From NCBI GenBank assembly GCA_009193035.1, contig SWDT01000045.1:248001-312000 (forward strand): DNA of 64,000 nt, in the 5' to 3' direction. The notes under the pieces are model-generated. The model was not told where the DNA came from. It made no database searches and saw nothing but the letters and a program-made list of their open reading frames with translations. Positions 1 to 11,879 of the stretch are shown in pieces. The first letter of the stretch is position 1; each line of letters starts with the position of its first letter. The translations under genes and the position numbers were made by a program. This stretch comes from Halicephalobus mephisto. Taxonomy: Eukaryota > Nematoda > Chromadorea > Rhabditida > Panagrolaimidae.

Positions 1-705
1 AAATAAACATTTTCATAAAAAATTTTAACAGGAATTTAAATTTCTCAGAAAATTTCAAAAGTTATGTGATTCCGAAAGTTTTCAAAGAGATTCTGGAAGA
101 TTTCAGAAGCTTCAAAGAGCTTCTAGAAAGTTTGAAGATCCTTGAAGCTTTTTAACATCTTTTTAAAGACTTCAACGAGATTTTGGAAAGTTTCAAAAAT
201 CTTTAAAAAGATGTTAAAAAATTTCAAAAAGATGTTTAAAAGTTTCAAAAATCTTCAAAAAAATGTTAAAAAATTTCAAAAATCTTCAACAAAATTCTAA
301 AACATTTTTAAAACCTTCATGATGTCCTCTAGACTTTCAAAGTGAAATTATAAAGGATTCTAAAAATTTCTATTAGGATTCTAAAAGATTTTTAGATTTT
401 AAAAGTATTCATAAAATCCTAGAAGCTTTAACTAGATTTTGGAAGCTGCTAAATTCTTCTATTATGTTTCTAGAACCTCTCGAGACCTTTGTGATATCCT
501 ATAACTTTTTGAAACAGGATTCTGGAAAATTTAAAAAGTTTTTATATTTTCAAAAATTTCAGAAATTTCCACAAGATTCTAAAACCTCCCACGAGATTCC
601 GAAAGGTTCCAGAAGCTTCCACAGTACTCTCTAAGGTTTTAAAATCAGATTTTCAAGAATTCTGTTTTTACTAGGTTTTTAAGAATTCCAAAAATATATA
701 TGAAA
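1..705. repeat. Degenerate short-period repeat inside TBCB intron
   Basis: AT-rich intron made of many imperfect 25-35 base units built on AGATTCTAGAAGTTTC and TTTCAAAAATCTT. No exon-like coding stretch is visible. The same word family recurs at 7740-8530, 10560-11390 and 57720-58200. Confidence 0.5.
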
Positions 706-775
706 TTTCAGTTTTTATGTAATCCTATTTTGACAAATCTGAAAATTAAAATAAATCTGTCAAAAATCAGCCTAC

Positions 776-1143
776 CTTCTCTCTGGTTGTATTTTTCGTC
801 AGAGATAACAAAATGAGGAACATCCCCTTCGGTTTCCAGCGGATCTTTGCCGGAAATATCGCGGACTTCGATGACGGAATCCTTGACGACGTCCAGTTGT
901 TTCAGAGTGAATTCATCCACCTTCAATTCCTTAATAAACTTGTTTTCTGCATCGTACAAGCTTAGCTTCATCTGAGAAGACAAGATCCCAGTTATAAGTT
1001 CCAATTTTTGCTGAAATTTAAAAATTTTCATATATGAAAAATTTCGAAATTTTTACCTTGAACTCGACCAGAGTCGTGTTTTCGTTAAAGTGCTTTTGAT
1101 AAGTGAAATCGTTGGGTCCCTTGATCGTCAACGAAACAGCCAT
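776..1143 (-). CDS. Tubulin-folding cofactor B, N-terminal exons (partial)
   Basis: Two exons are visible: 1143-1057 (starts ATG, 29 codons, phase 0) and 1010-776. They are joined by a 46-base intron with GT at 1056 and a TTTCAG acceptor; a donor (G|GTAGGC) follows at 775. The 107 residues form a ubiquitin-like domain beginning MAVSLTIKGPNDF and containing LKQLDVVKDSVIEVRDISG, then the linker VISDEKYNQRE. This is the order seen in TBCB (C. elegans F53F4.3), where a CAP-Gly domain follows. TBCB works with TBCE to capture and dissociate alpha-tubulin in tubulin folding and turnover in the cytosol. The CAP-Gly exons are not in the window: 1-775 is repeat-rich intron, so the next exon lies beyond the left edge. 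Identification rests on remembered family features, and the UBL plus linker match is good. The gene is divergent from the phosphorylase gene, 587 bases away. Confidence 0.75.
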
Positions 1144-1730
1144 GGTTGGAAACTAAAATTAAAACTTTAAAAATGAAAAAAAACGAAAAACAATCAACTT
1201 TTCGGATCTTTGAAAAATTTATCAAGAACTCCTTATCGCCCTTGAAAGTTCTAAAAATGGAAAAACGGCTTGTTTGGCAGTCAGTTTCAATTAACCAAAA
1301 CTGGGAAAAATTGCTTCATACGCGGACAAGACATCCGGAAAAAGTCCAAACAAATGGGGGAAGTAGTGCCGACAACTTTGAAGGACCGACTTGTCTTGTT
1401 TTCCTCAATCTTTACCCAAAGCAAACACGTGTGTCTGGTCCGAATCCTAAATCAAACCTTGAAAAAATGTTTGCTTTTGTCAAAGCTGGCACTTTATTGT
1501 TTCAAAAAACACGATTTAGCTGGTAAACTTTCTCATGTGATGAGGAAAGACGCGTTCGCGCTTCATTGGGTCGGGTCTCACGAGAAGGACAAAGCTGGCT
1601 GTGCTCGTTGAGTGACAGTGTTGCATATTTTTCCAGCCACTGTGCATAAATTGATTCAACCTAATTCCAGACAAGGTTACCCAGCGACGATTTCATCATC
1701 TTGTCTGTGGCAAAATATAATGCCGAAACC
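1144..1730. promoter_or_regulatory. Divergent promoter region between TBCB and GDP-glucose phosphorylase
   Basis: A 587-base gap separates two start codons pointing away from each other. It is less AT-rich than the flanking introns and contains no plausible exon: the overlapping 113-126 codon frames have no recognisable protein features and no start context. By position it must contain the promoters and 5' leaders of both genes. I could not identify individual factor sites. Confidence 0.55.
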
Positions 1731-4700
1731 ATGGCAACCCGTCCTCGACCGCCCATGATGACAAGGCAATTTCGATCACATTCCACCGTCCAAGTAAGTT
1801 TACTTTTTTTATTTTTAAAATTCTATAAATATTAAAAAATTAATTTTTAATTTTCTCTTAATTTCACAAATACTCAAAAATTAATATATCAACTTTCTTT
1901 AGTTTCATCAATATTTAAAATAAAATAAATGTTCTTTAATTTCGTAATTTCCTAAAAATTGATATAAAAATTCAATAGACTAATTTTCTTTTATCTCATA
2001 TAAAATTTAAATTTGATATATCAATTTCTTTTTTTTCTTTATAAAATTTAAATTTTATACATAAATTTCTTTTTTTCTTATAAAATTCAAATTTTACATA
2101 TTAATTTCCTTTTATTTTTTATAAAATTAGAAATTGATATATTAATTTTCCTTTATTTCGTTTATAATTTAAATTTAATATGTTAATTCTCTTTTATTTT
2201 TTTATAAAATTAGAAATCGATAGGTTAATTTTCCTTTATTTCGTTTATAATTTAAATTTTACATATTAATTCTCTTTTATTCTTTATAAAATTAGAAATT
2301 GATATATTAATTTCCTTTTTTCCTTCATAAAATCCAAATTTGATATATTAATTTTCCGTTTTAGCTACCTGTGAGCCTGGATTCTAATCAGAAAACTTCA
2401 ACTCCGTTTTTTCAATATAAAACTTCTGATTTTGTTTTCAATCTTCGAGATTGCTCTCCAGAACGGGAATATGGGGAAAAAGGAGTAAGTTTTTTGTTTT
2501 TGTTTGTATTTTAGATAATAAAAAATAGTTTAAACAACAAATGCTCAATGCTTGGAGTGCGGCCAAGGAGAAAGGAGTCGTCAATTACGAACTCAATTGT
2601 ATGTATAAGCTTCTCGAGGGGGATTATGACTTAAGTGTCCAATTAAATACCGAAAGAGGAACTTTGAGAAGGAAACCGATGAGATTCAGAAGCATAAAGG
2701 AACCATTCAATCATTTAAGATGGAATTTTACAAAATTACTTCCGAATGAAATTTTATATCAAATGAGATGCCTTGATAGACCTTACTCGAACGACGTCCT
2801 GGACAACCATATCATGGCCGTCAACGCCAGTCCTTTAGAACGTGGCCATGTTCTGCTTATTCCGGCGGTCAATCAATGCCAGCCTCAGGTCCTGAACGAC
2901 ATGGCCGTAAGAATTGCGACTGATTTAATGTTACTTATTGAAGATGAAAATTTTCATGTTTTATTCAATAGTCTCCTAGGTCAAGCAAGCGTAAATCATC
3001 TACATTTACACGGTCTTTTTTGGCCTTATGACAGTGATCTTATCAATAGGGTAAGTTTTATTTTTTTTTGTTTTATAAGATAATTGCTTCTTTATGACTT
3101 TTGCTCCCCCTTTTGATTTGTTGTTTTGGAAGTTTTTTAGATCAATTTCTTTGATTATTTGATAAGAATTTTACGCTAATTAAAGGAAAAAATAATTCAA
3201 AAAATATAAAATTAAAATATTGAAAAATAAAAAACTAAATATTCCAAAAAAATTGAAATATTTTTTTTAAATTTTAAAATTAGTTTTTTTTATTATTTTG
3301 GAAATTTATAAAAATTAATTTTAAAAAAGTTAAAGAGAAAAATCGAAATAAAATTTATTTTTTAAAATCACTTTTTTGGTATTTTTGGCCATTTTAAAAA
3401 CAAAAAAAATTAAATCTAAAAAAAATAAAAATATTAAAAAATAGAAGACTAAATGTTTCAAATGAACAACTATCGTATAGTTAATTTTCTGCTTTTTCAG
3501 ATCAGTTTTTTTCGGTTATTTTATTGTTATTTTAAATAATTTTAACAACCAAAAAAACTGGTCTAAAAAAAGTAAAAAATGTCCTCTACAGTATTTGTTT
3601 CATTAAGCCATTTCTCAATTTCGCAAAGCTGGTCATGTTTATTTTCTTTTTTAAATCAGTCCTTTTAGTCAAAATTGTCATATTAGGTTAATCTAGAAAC
3701 CGAGAAGACTAAAAAAGAAAAATATGACGAGTCTTATGAAATCGAGAAATATTCTAAAAGGACGAAAATTCCTGAGCAAAAATCCTAAAGGATTAAAAAT
3801 TGTCAAAAAATAAATGTCCTAAGGAACTGAAACTTGCAAGAAAGTAGACATTCTAAAAAGTAAAATTACTAGAAATTAAGTGTTCTAAAAAGTGGAAATT
3901 TGTCAAGAGTAAGTATTTTAAGGAATTGAAGTTTATAAGGAAATGCCCTAAGGTGATGGGAAATTGTCAGGAAATAGGTATTTTAAAAGGTGAAAATTTA
4001 GCTTTAGGACATTTACTCTTGGACAAAAATTGTAATGAAGTAAATGCCCTAAAGGGATAGGAAATTGTCAGGGAGTAAATGTCCTAAAAAGTAGAAAAAT
4101 TACTAGGAATTAGATGTCCTAAAAAGTAAAAAAATTACTAGAAATTAGATGCCTTAAAAAGTAAAAAATTACTAGGAATTAGATGCCTTAAAAAGTAGAA
4201 AAATTACTAGAAAGTAAATGTCTTAAAAAGTAGAAAAATTACTAGAATGCAGGTGTTTTAAAAAGTAAAAAAATTACTAGAATGCAGGTGTTTTAAAAAG
4301 TGAAAATTTGTCATAAAGTAGATCTCTCAAGAAATTGAAAATTGTTAGAGGGTAAATGTTCTAAGGAGACTAAAAATACCTAGAAAAGTAAATATCTCAA
4401 AATTCCAGAAAACCACTAAAAAGTCAATATTTCAAAGTTTCGAAAATCCCAGATCAAATATCACAAGGGATCAAAAATCCTAAAGAAGCAATAACCATAG
4501 ATCTTCTTTGTTTTTCTTATCTAAAATATATCACAAGGTTTTTTAGAGATTTGAAAAGGTACATGATAACGTTTATGTCATCCAAAGGCCAGCGTGGTTC
4601 ATTACTTGCATTGCTTTCCAATTGACGTCTATGGAAAATTTTGATAGCTTCATTAAAAATATTGTTAATGTTGCTGGTTTTTTAACAAGAGAAAATATTG

Positions 4701-5236
4701 CTCATAATATGTTTTTTTCCCGTGCTCAACCAATAAGAACAGAAGGAGAATTAAAACAAGAAGATAAAACAAAAAATTTTGCACAATATGTAACTGCATA
4801 TCTGATTCCTAGAAAATGTATAACAGGTGCTAAACCTCCTACTAATTTTAATCCAGCAGCTTTGGAACTTTCTGGATGTCTTACATCATACAGTAAGAAT
4901 TTTTTTTTAAAAAAAATTAATGATTTTTTTTTAGCTTGGAGATTTTTTGAATCATTAACAGAACAATCTGCATTAAGAGTTATTGAAGAAGAAGCTGTTT
5001 TAGATGATAATCTTATACAAAAAATTCTTCTTGAATTAGCAGATAAATTTGCAGGAAGAAAACAATGGTCTGAATCTGTTTCTGAATTAACACAACCTAT
5101 GAGAGAATGTTTAAGTACTAATGAACTTGAAGAGCTTGTCGATTCATTCCAAGCAATTACATCACCATCACCACTTCGACATCAAATGAGTATTGTTGAA
5201 AGTGCAAGACGACGATCTCTTCGTGATAGTTTTTGA
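1731..5236 (+). CDS. mcp-1: GDP-D-glucose phosphorylase (GDPGP1 family, HIT-like)
   Basis: Exons 1731-1793, 2365-2484, 2529-3050, 4547-4892 and 4935-5236 join in frame to 450 aa. The first three junctions are phase 0. The last intron is only 42 bases and has no stop, so it can be misread as coding. The diagnostic segment is NFTKLLPNE, then NASPLERGHVLLIP, then the histidine triad SVNHLHLHG (His at about residues 218-222), as in GDPGP1. The family phosphorolyses GDP-D-glucose to GDP and glucose-1-phosphate and is thought to clear misformed GDP-glucose that would compete with GDP-mannose. The C-terminal 215 residues continue through RPAWFITCIAFQL and an acidic helical region. Length is similar to the C. 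elegans protein (C10F3.4, as remembered) and longer than the human one. In C. elegans this gene neighbours acy-2, and the cyclase in this window is consistent with that. Confidence 0.85.
1794..2364. repeat. Intron 1 tandem AT repeat
   Basis: Intron of about 570 bases, largely six to eight imperfect 55-65 base copies built on TTAATTTTCCTTTATTTCG and AAATTGATATATTAATTT. No exon is seen within it. Confidence 0.6.
3780..4330. repeat. Intron 3 minisatellite, about 35-base unit
   Basis: Within the 1.5 kb intron 3 of the phosphorylase gene, copies of a unit reading roughly GTAGAAAAATTACTAG then AAATTAGATGTCCTAAAAA repeat. They are cleanest at 4080-4300 (about seven copies) and decay to either side. 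Confidence 0.75.
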
Positions 5237-5381
5237 TTTTAAATAATATCATTTAAATCATATTAAATACCTGCCATTATTTCTCATTTTTTTGAGAGTA
5301 GTTTTAAAAAACGAGTAGGTATAGACCAGAGAGTTGGGTAATTCAGATTTTTTTTAAAATAAATAAAATTTATAATTGTTC

Positions 5382-6795
5382 CTAAAATGGTGGAGGGACT
5401 GATTTCCTAGATGGTAATTTTTTGGGGGATTTTTGAAGTTCTTCTGGAATTTGATCCCTTTCGTTGAGCATATACGATTTGAAAGGCTGAGAACGGAAAG
5501 CTTCGATATTCAAAATCCATGATTTTTTGCCAATTTTGATGTTTCCTGCTTTGAATACATCAATTAAAGAAATTTTTTGTTCATAAAGCAACGATGTGGG
5601 TGAAACTTCTGATCTTGTGAAATTCTTCTGAAAAAATAAAATAATAAATGTTTAAAAATTGAGCAAACCTTGTTGTGAAGTTTGACGAATCCGGGATGGA
5701 TTAAAGTATAATTCTCTGGATTTTTTTGATTTTGATAAATCCGAAAGATCTTCATCGCATGGAGTTTGAAAAGAACAGTGACGACAGTGATTAACAAACC
5801 AGCAGGAATTATGATGTAAGGACCAAGCTGAAGTTTTATAAAATTAATAACCATACTATTACAAAAAACAAAAAAGTTAAATCTATTTTCAGAAATTTTT
5901 AAAAATTAAAATAACTTGTAATTTTAATTTCACACCACAATTAACTCGTAGATCATTTTTTAGAACTATATTCTACCTAAATAGATTTCAAAGTTCTTTG
6001 ATTATGACGCAAAATGTATAAAAAATTTTCTCCATCTTCGAGAGTTAATTTTCATATATAAAAACATTAATATACAGTTGAATCTCGATATAAGGCATCC
6101 TCAAGAGACCGGACAAATCGTGCCTTATATCGAGCATCGAATATGACTAAAATTCCCTAAATTCTCGGAAATTTGTATGTAGGCCAAATTAACGCACTGA
6201 AACCGTGCCTTGTAGCCTGGGTGCGTTATATCGAGATTCCACTGTATATCCGAAAATTATAACGCTTGAATGTTCTCGAAAATAGGTTTCTGAATCTGTA
6301 GTAAATAAACTCACCTCTTCAACGTCATCTCGAATCATTTTTGCACTGGTGATCGTGAAATCTCCATGGATCCAGTAATCCGCAGCGGCGATGGAAATAC
6401 AGATGGTACAAAAAATAATGCCGAAAACGCTCACTGTTCCTATCCTGCTCGAATCGAAATCGTAGTAAATCAATGTCCATTCTTTTTCGTTGATTTTGTC
6501 TGCTTTGATAGCACTGCTGACCAAGTCCTGATTGAACGCCACAGATTGCTAAAAACAAAAATTTAAATAAAAATTTAAAAAATTCACAAACCTGACTCAA
6601 GAGGTAAAACCTCATTTTTTCGTATATCTTCACGTAGAAAGGAACATTCTTTGGCTTGTTCGAAGCATTATGGCTGGAAATTGATATATGAAATTTTTCA
6701 AAAATCAACAAAGACACTCACCAAGATCTCCTAGTTTCTATCCGGCACAAAATCCGGGAAATTTTGCACAGTTTGAATCTGCTACCTTGCAACAT
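5382..6795 (-). CDS. Two-pass membrane protein, TMEM223-like (TMEM70/186/223 family), probably mitochondrial
   Basis: Exons 6795-6722, 6673-6592, 6548-6315, 5827-5669 and 5627-5382 splice in frame to 264 aa. The start was chosen because it opens a basic, nearly acid-free leader (MLQGSRFKLCKISRIL...) typical of a mitochondrial presequence. A short soluble stretch follows, then TM1 (SVFGIIFCTICISIAAAD, about residues 90-107) preceded by LIYYDFDSSRIG. TM2 is LGPYIIIPAGLLITVVTVLF, and the C-terminal domain is about 110 residues. The hairpin with a (Y/F)(D/E)xxxxR motif just before TM1 and a beta-rich tail after TM2 fits TMEM223 (complex IV biogenesis), better than TMEM186. This assignment is from fold pattern and memory, not a search. 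The gene is convergent with the phosphorylase gene, with 145 bases between stops. Intron 3 (5828-6314) carries a MITE. Confidence 0.55.
6075..6244. mobile_element. MITE, 170 bases, pogo/Tc1-type termini
   Basis: Terminal inverted repeats of about 23 bases: the left end CAGTTGAATCTCGATATAAG matches the complement of the right end, CAGTGGAATCTCGATATAAC, with two mismatches. The element is flanked by TA on both sides (6073-6074, 6245-6246), the Tc1/mariner/pogo target duplication. It has no coding capacity, so it is non-autonomous. It lies in intron 3 of the TMEM223-like gene. Confidence 0.85.
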
Positions 6796-8030
6796 TCATC
6801 CAGATCTGAGTTCAGGGGAAATTAATGAAAATAAACAAAAACGAAAAGCGAAAACGAATCTCGAACCCGGGCCTAAAGGACTAACTTTCGAAATCACAAT
6901 CAATCAAGTATTTTTCGTCTTGGGATTATTGTTCAAAACAAGCACCAGATGATAGTTATACTGTATTGAAAAGTAAAAAACGAAAATTAAAAAAAAAAGT
7001 GCTTGATTAACTTCTTAAAAATTGGGTTTTTTTAAAATCAAACTTCGCTCGGTTGTCATCAAGGAACGTTACGCCAAAAATTGAATGAAAAAATTTTTCG
7101 AATTAATTTTTAAATTTTTTTTCACTTGACTAAATCCTGGAAAATTACACCTTAAAAATACAAAACGGAAAAATTTCGTTCTAACGTGTCTGTAAAAATA
7201 GTTTTTTTCCTTGTTTCGGTCTTCTTGGAAAAAACCCCTGAGGGCAATTGTATCAATTCCTCATTTGCGTGAATCCCGCATCGTAATCAACTTCCTTTTC
7301 CGTGAAAATGAGAAATTAATCTTTCATGCCAAATTATATTTTTAAAAATTAAAAATAGTTTTTTCAAAGTTTTTCGAAATTTCAGGATTTTTTGATTTTA
7401 AATAAATTTTAATTTTAATAAATTTTGGAAGTTTTTAGAAAATTTCGAAAAATTGGAATTTTCTAAAATTAAGGTTTTAGAATTATAGATAATTTCGTAT
7501 TTTTAAAAAAATTTCAAAAATATTTATAAAAATTTTAAAAATTATAAAATATTCGAAAATTAAGAATTTTCTAAAATTATGGTTTTAGAATTTTCAGAAT
7601 TTTAGATAATTTCGTATTTTTTTATAAAATTTCAAAAATATTTATAAAAATTTTAAAATTTTTTGAAATGTTTGAAAATTGAAATTTTCTAGAATCTTCG
7701 ATTTCAGAAAATATTGAAATTTTTTGAGAAATTTTGAAAAATTGTCAAATCTTTAATGTGATTTTCGAAATCTCTAAGAACTTCTTTAAGGTCCTAGAAA
7801 ATTTCAGAACTTTCTGTTGGATTCTGAAAGATTCTACGAAATCCCAAGAATTTTCAGAAATTTTTATGAAATTCTGCAAGGTTATCTGACATTCTAGAAG
7901 TTTTCAGAAAACTTCAAACAAATTCTAAACACGTTTATAAAGCTTAACAGAGATTTTTGAAGATTTCAGAGATATCTCAAAAGTCCTTGAGTGATTATGG
8001 AAATACTTTAGAAAGTTCCAGAAAATTCGG
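6796..8030. other. Intergenic spacer, no gene seen
   Basis: AT-rich DNA upstream of the TMEM223-like gene. 6796-6960 is somewhat more balanced in composition and probably holds that gene's promoter. 7330-7960 is degenerate short-period repeat of the AAAATTTCGAAAATTT type. No supported coding or RNA gene was found. Confidence 0.5.
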
Positions 8031-8500
8031 CAAAGATTCTAGAAGTTTCCAAAAAGTTTAAAAGTATTTTAGAAGGTTTTAAATTCTTTAGTTGAGATTC
8101 TAGAAATTTCTAAAAATTTTAAAAGTATTTTTAAAATTTTTAAAAATTATTAAAGATGTTTTAGAAGTTTCCAGAATTCTTAAAAAAGATTCTAGAAGTT
8201 TCCAAAAAGTTTAAAAGTATTTTTAAAATTTCTAAAAATTAATAAAGATGTTTTAGAAGTTTCCAGAATTCTTTAGTTGAGATTCTAGAAATTTCCAAAA
8301 AGTTTAAAAATATTTTTAAAAATTTAAAAAATTATTAAAGATGTTTTAGAAAGTTTTCAGAATTCTTAAAAGAGATTCTAGAAGTTTCCAAAAAGTTTAA
8401 AAATATTTTTAAAAATTTTAAAAATTATTAAAGATGTTTTAGAAGTTTTCAGAATTCTTAATAGAGATTCCAAAAGTCTCTAAAAAATTTAAAATGTCTC
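8030..8500. repeat. Tandem repeat, about 93-base period
   Basis: Units containing GATTCTAGAAGTTTCCAAAA and TTATTAAAGATGTTTTAGAA recur at spacings of about 93 bases (TCCAAAAAG at about 8201, 8294, 8387), with one longer first interval. Confidence 0.7.
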
Positions 8501-8960
8501 AGAAACTTTCAGGATTACCTCCTTAATTCCAGAAGATCCTAATTTTGGAAAACCGAAAATCTGAAATAATTAGAAAAATTTGCAAAATTCAAAAAGAGCC
8601 TCTGGGAGGGTCCGGACAGGCAAAATTTGGACCAAAATCGAATTAAAAAATTTTTTTCATTTTCCAGACCCGAATTTTGGTTTCTTTTACCACTAAAAAC
8701 GCAAAAAATAAAAAATCCTCCAGTTTTTAAAATCATTGCCTCAGGGAATTTGGTTTAATTTTGAATTTTTGAATTAAATTTTGAATTTTTAAACTTAATT
8801 TTTTTCGGTTTTTTGAGTTTTCAAGTTTTCCGGAAATTTCTTTGTTCACTGATTAGTCCACATCGCCTCCGGCATCGTGTCCCCTCAATCCCACCAGGCG
8901 TCATCCATCAAAGATTTTCAAAAATTTTAAAGATTCCCAAAAATTTTAAAGATTTTCAGA

Positions 8961-9414
8961 TTTTCAAAGATTTTTGTCCTTATTTTTCCGGTTTTTAAAA
9001 AAAATAAAATTTCGCGGAAGTTTTTAAAATTTTTTATTTTTTTCGAAACTGAGAATTTTCGAATTTAAAATTTTTTAGAAAATTTCAGAAATTTCTGTAA
9101 AATTTTAAAAACTTTCAGAATTTTTTAGAAAATTTCAAAAATTTCTGTAAAATTTTAAAAACTTTCAAAATTCCATCAAGATTCTAGAAAATTTAAAAAT
9201 CTTCAGAAAATTTTCAAAATCAAAATTCTTGAAAATTACAAAATTTTTAGAATATTTTTAAAATTTTCCAAAATCATTTTAAAAATTGAAAAATTTTAAA
9301 TTCGAAAATTCTCAGTTTCGAAAAAAATAAAAAATTTTAAAAACTTCCGCGAAATTTTATTTTTTTTTAAAACCGGAAAAATAAGGACAAAAATCTTTGA
9401 AAATCTTTAAAATT
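8961..9414. mobile_element. Foldback (inverted-repeat) element, arms about 110-120 bases
   Basis: The left arm 8961-9072 and the reverse complement of 9291-9414 agree almost base for base, including the distinctive core TTTGTCCTTATTTTTCCGG and the stretch ATTTCGCGGAAG. The roughly 220-base centre is itself two copies of a unit containing AATTTCTGTAAAATTTTAAA. There is no coding capacity. The target duplication was not identified because the flanks are low complexity. Confidence 0.75.
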
Positions 9415-9619
9415 TTACAGAATTTTCTGAAATTTTTCATTATCCTGTAAATGATTTTGAAGATTTTAAAAATTTTCTAAAATCTTCATTAAGCTTCTAG
9501 AATTTTTTGAAAATTTACAGAAGCCTTCAGAATTTCATGAATGATTCTGGAAGTTTCTAAAAAGTCCAAAAATTCGTGTCGAGACAAATTTTTTAACAAT
9601 TTAACATTAGGCTAGATTA

Positions 9620-10200
9620 TGCTTATCATAATCGGCATATTTTTCAAATATGATTTATTTTTTAAAATACAGATCAATTTGCCAGAATATTGTGTGTAAA
9701 CTGCAAATTTCTACTTTAACTTTGATATTTACCGATTTGCCAGGATATTGCGGGCAAAGTGCGAATTTTCATTTTTATTTTAGTTTTGATTTTGACTTTT
9801 TTAGCATAATGTTGCGTGCAAGTTGCAAATTTGACTTTAACATCGACTTTTTTACTATAATGTTGCACGCAGTCTGCAGTTTTGATTTTCATTTCGACTT
9901 TTCTGTCAGAATGTTGCACGCAGTCTGCAGTTTTGACTTCGATTTTGACTTTTCTGCTATAATGTTGCTCGCAATATACAGTTTTGATTTTGACTTTTTT
10001 ATCATAATGTTGCATGCAAGTTGCAAATTTGACTTTAACATCGACTTTTTTACTATAATGTTGCATGCAGTCTGCAGTTTTAACTTTAACATCGACTTTT
10101 TTACTATAATGTTGCATGCAGTCTGCAGTTTTAACTTTGATTTTGACTTTTTTACTATAATGTTGCTCGCAGTCTGCAGTTTTGACTTTGATTTCTTTTT
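9620..10200. repeat. 51-base minisatellite with palindromic core
   Basis: About eight to ten units of roughly 51 bases (some shortened by 3 or 6). Each holds ATAATGTTGCATGCAGTCTG and CAGTTTTGACTTT, with the first copies degraded. The core TGCATGCAGTCTGCAG contains overlapping palindromes (GCATGC, CTGCAG). Since the period is a multiple of three, long frames stay open on both strands; I do not regard these as genes. Confidence 0.85.
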
Positions 10201-10249
10201 AGATTTCATTACTAAAAAATTTTTCTTTAAAAAGTATTTAAGATAGGTC

Positions 10250-11380
10250 ATCTTTGTTTGGATTTAGCTTCCAGAAAACCTTTTTTTGTTTATAAAAGTG
10301 TTTTTTAAAACAAAGAAGAAATTTGCCCACTCGATCTGACGTCTGGAGTCTTCGGAGGGGCTTTTTTGGTTTTGCGCAAACAATCGAGACGAGAACCGCG
10401 GCCTTTTAGTTTCGAGTTTCTTCTTTGGCTCTTGTTTTCCAAAAAGATGGATTTCAGCCAATTTTGACTGATTTTGGGCAATTTATCCTTTGATCGTTTT
10501 TGGAATATTATGTTCAATTTTTTGTAAAAAATTTATTTTTTTCCAAAAAATGTCATCTTCAATTTTTAAATTTTGGAAATTTTCAGAATTCTGTGTAAAT
10601 TTACGGAATTTTTTTGAAGTTTTTAGGAACTTCCGGAATTCAGTAAAAGATTCTAGAATTTTCCTGAAAATTTTTGAAATTTTCCAAAATTCATGTGGAT
10701 TTCTGAAATCTCCTAGAAACTGTTGAAAGTTCTTAAAATTTCCTAGAATTTACCTAAAAATTTTCAAAGATGTTTTAAATTTTCCAAAATCCATATGTGG
10801 ATTTCTGAAATCTCCTAGAAGATCTTAGAATTTTCTAAAATTTACATATGGACTTCTGAAATCTCCTAGAAGATCTCAGAATTTTCCAAAATTCACATTC
10901 AAACTTTTGAAGTTTTCCAGAATCTATTAGAATTCTTCAAAATCCATGTGCAGACTTTCGAAATCTGTCAGAATCTTGGGAATTTTTAGAATTTTCTAAA
11001 ATTTCTTAAAAGTTTGTACAATTTTTAAACTTTTCTGAAAATTTCTCGAATTTTCTAGAATTACTCGAAATCCGTATATGAATTTCCGGAACTTTCCAGA
11101 ATCTTATTGAAAATTCTGAAAATTTTCGAATTTTTTTAAAATTTTAAAATTTTTTTTAAATTTTCGAATTTTTCTAAAATTTTCTAGTTTATCTGATTTT
11201 TTTCGAATATCTTAGAATTTTCCAGAACTCCACAGTAATTTCTAAAAACTCCTGGAATTTTTCAAAATAAATGTAAAAATTTTTAAAGATTTTCAAAATC
11301 TCATTCAAATTTTCGGAATTTTAAAAATTTATTAAAAACTTTCAAAACTAAAAATTCTGGAGATTTCTAAAAAATTTCAA
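10250..11380. other. Intergenic spacer with one balanced-composition island
   Basis: 10310-10490 is less AT-rich (contains TGACGTC at 10337 and GCGCAAAC) and could be part of the distal promoter of the cyclase gene. The remainder, 10560-11380, is degenerate repeat of the AATTTTCTAGAATTT type. No gene is supported. Confidence 0.4.
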
Positions 11381-11399
11381 AAATTCGTGTCAGGACCAT

Positions 11400-11875
11400 T
11401 TCATAATAATTTTAATTTTCTAATTTTTATAAAAATATGATTTCTAAAAACTTCGAAAATCCGTGTTAAAATTATTTCGTAATAATTTTTATAAAAATTA
11501 AATTTTTAAAAATTTTCAAGTTTTGGAGATTTCTAAAAACTTTGAAAATTCGTGTTGAGAAAATTTTGTAATAATTTATATTTTGTAATTTTTATAAAAA
11601 TTAAATTTTTAGAAATTTTCAAGTTTTGGAGATTTCTAAAAACTTCGAAAATTCGTGTTAAAATTATTTCGTAATAATTTTTATTTTGTAATTTTTATAA
11701 AAATTTAATTTTTAAAAATTTTCAAGTTTTGGAGATTTCTAAAAACTTCGAAAATTCGTGTTAAAATTATTTCGTAATAATTTTAATTTTTATAAAAATT
11801 TAATTTTTAAAAATTTTCAAGTTTTGGAGATTTCTAAAAACTTTGAAAATTCGTGTTGAGAAAATTTTGTAACAG
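11400..11875. repeat. Tandem repeat, about 100-base period, four copies
   Basis: TTTTGGAGATTTCTAAAAAC recurs at 11521, about 11624, 11727 and 11822. Each copy is followed by AAAATTCGTGTTAAAATTAT and a poly-T/A tail. Confidence 0.8.
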
Positions 11876-11879
11876 CATT

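Noticed and set aside
1146..1611. Overlapping frames of 126 and 113 codons
   Set aside because: They lie in the divergent promoter, overlap each other and have no recognisable protein pattern.
9650..10251. Three overlapping open frames of 120-198 codons on both strands
   Set aside because: They are produced by a 51-base tandem repeat without stops. Translations are simple repeats on every frame, with no start or splice context.
10337..10343. TGACGTC, a CRE-like word upstream of the cyclase
   Set aside because: Only seven of eight bases of a full CRE and 3 kb from the gene. It is expected by chance in 64 kb.
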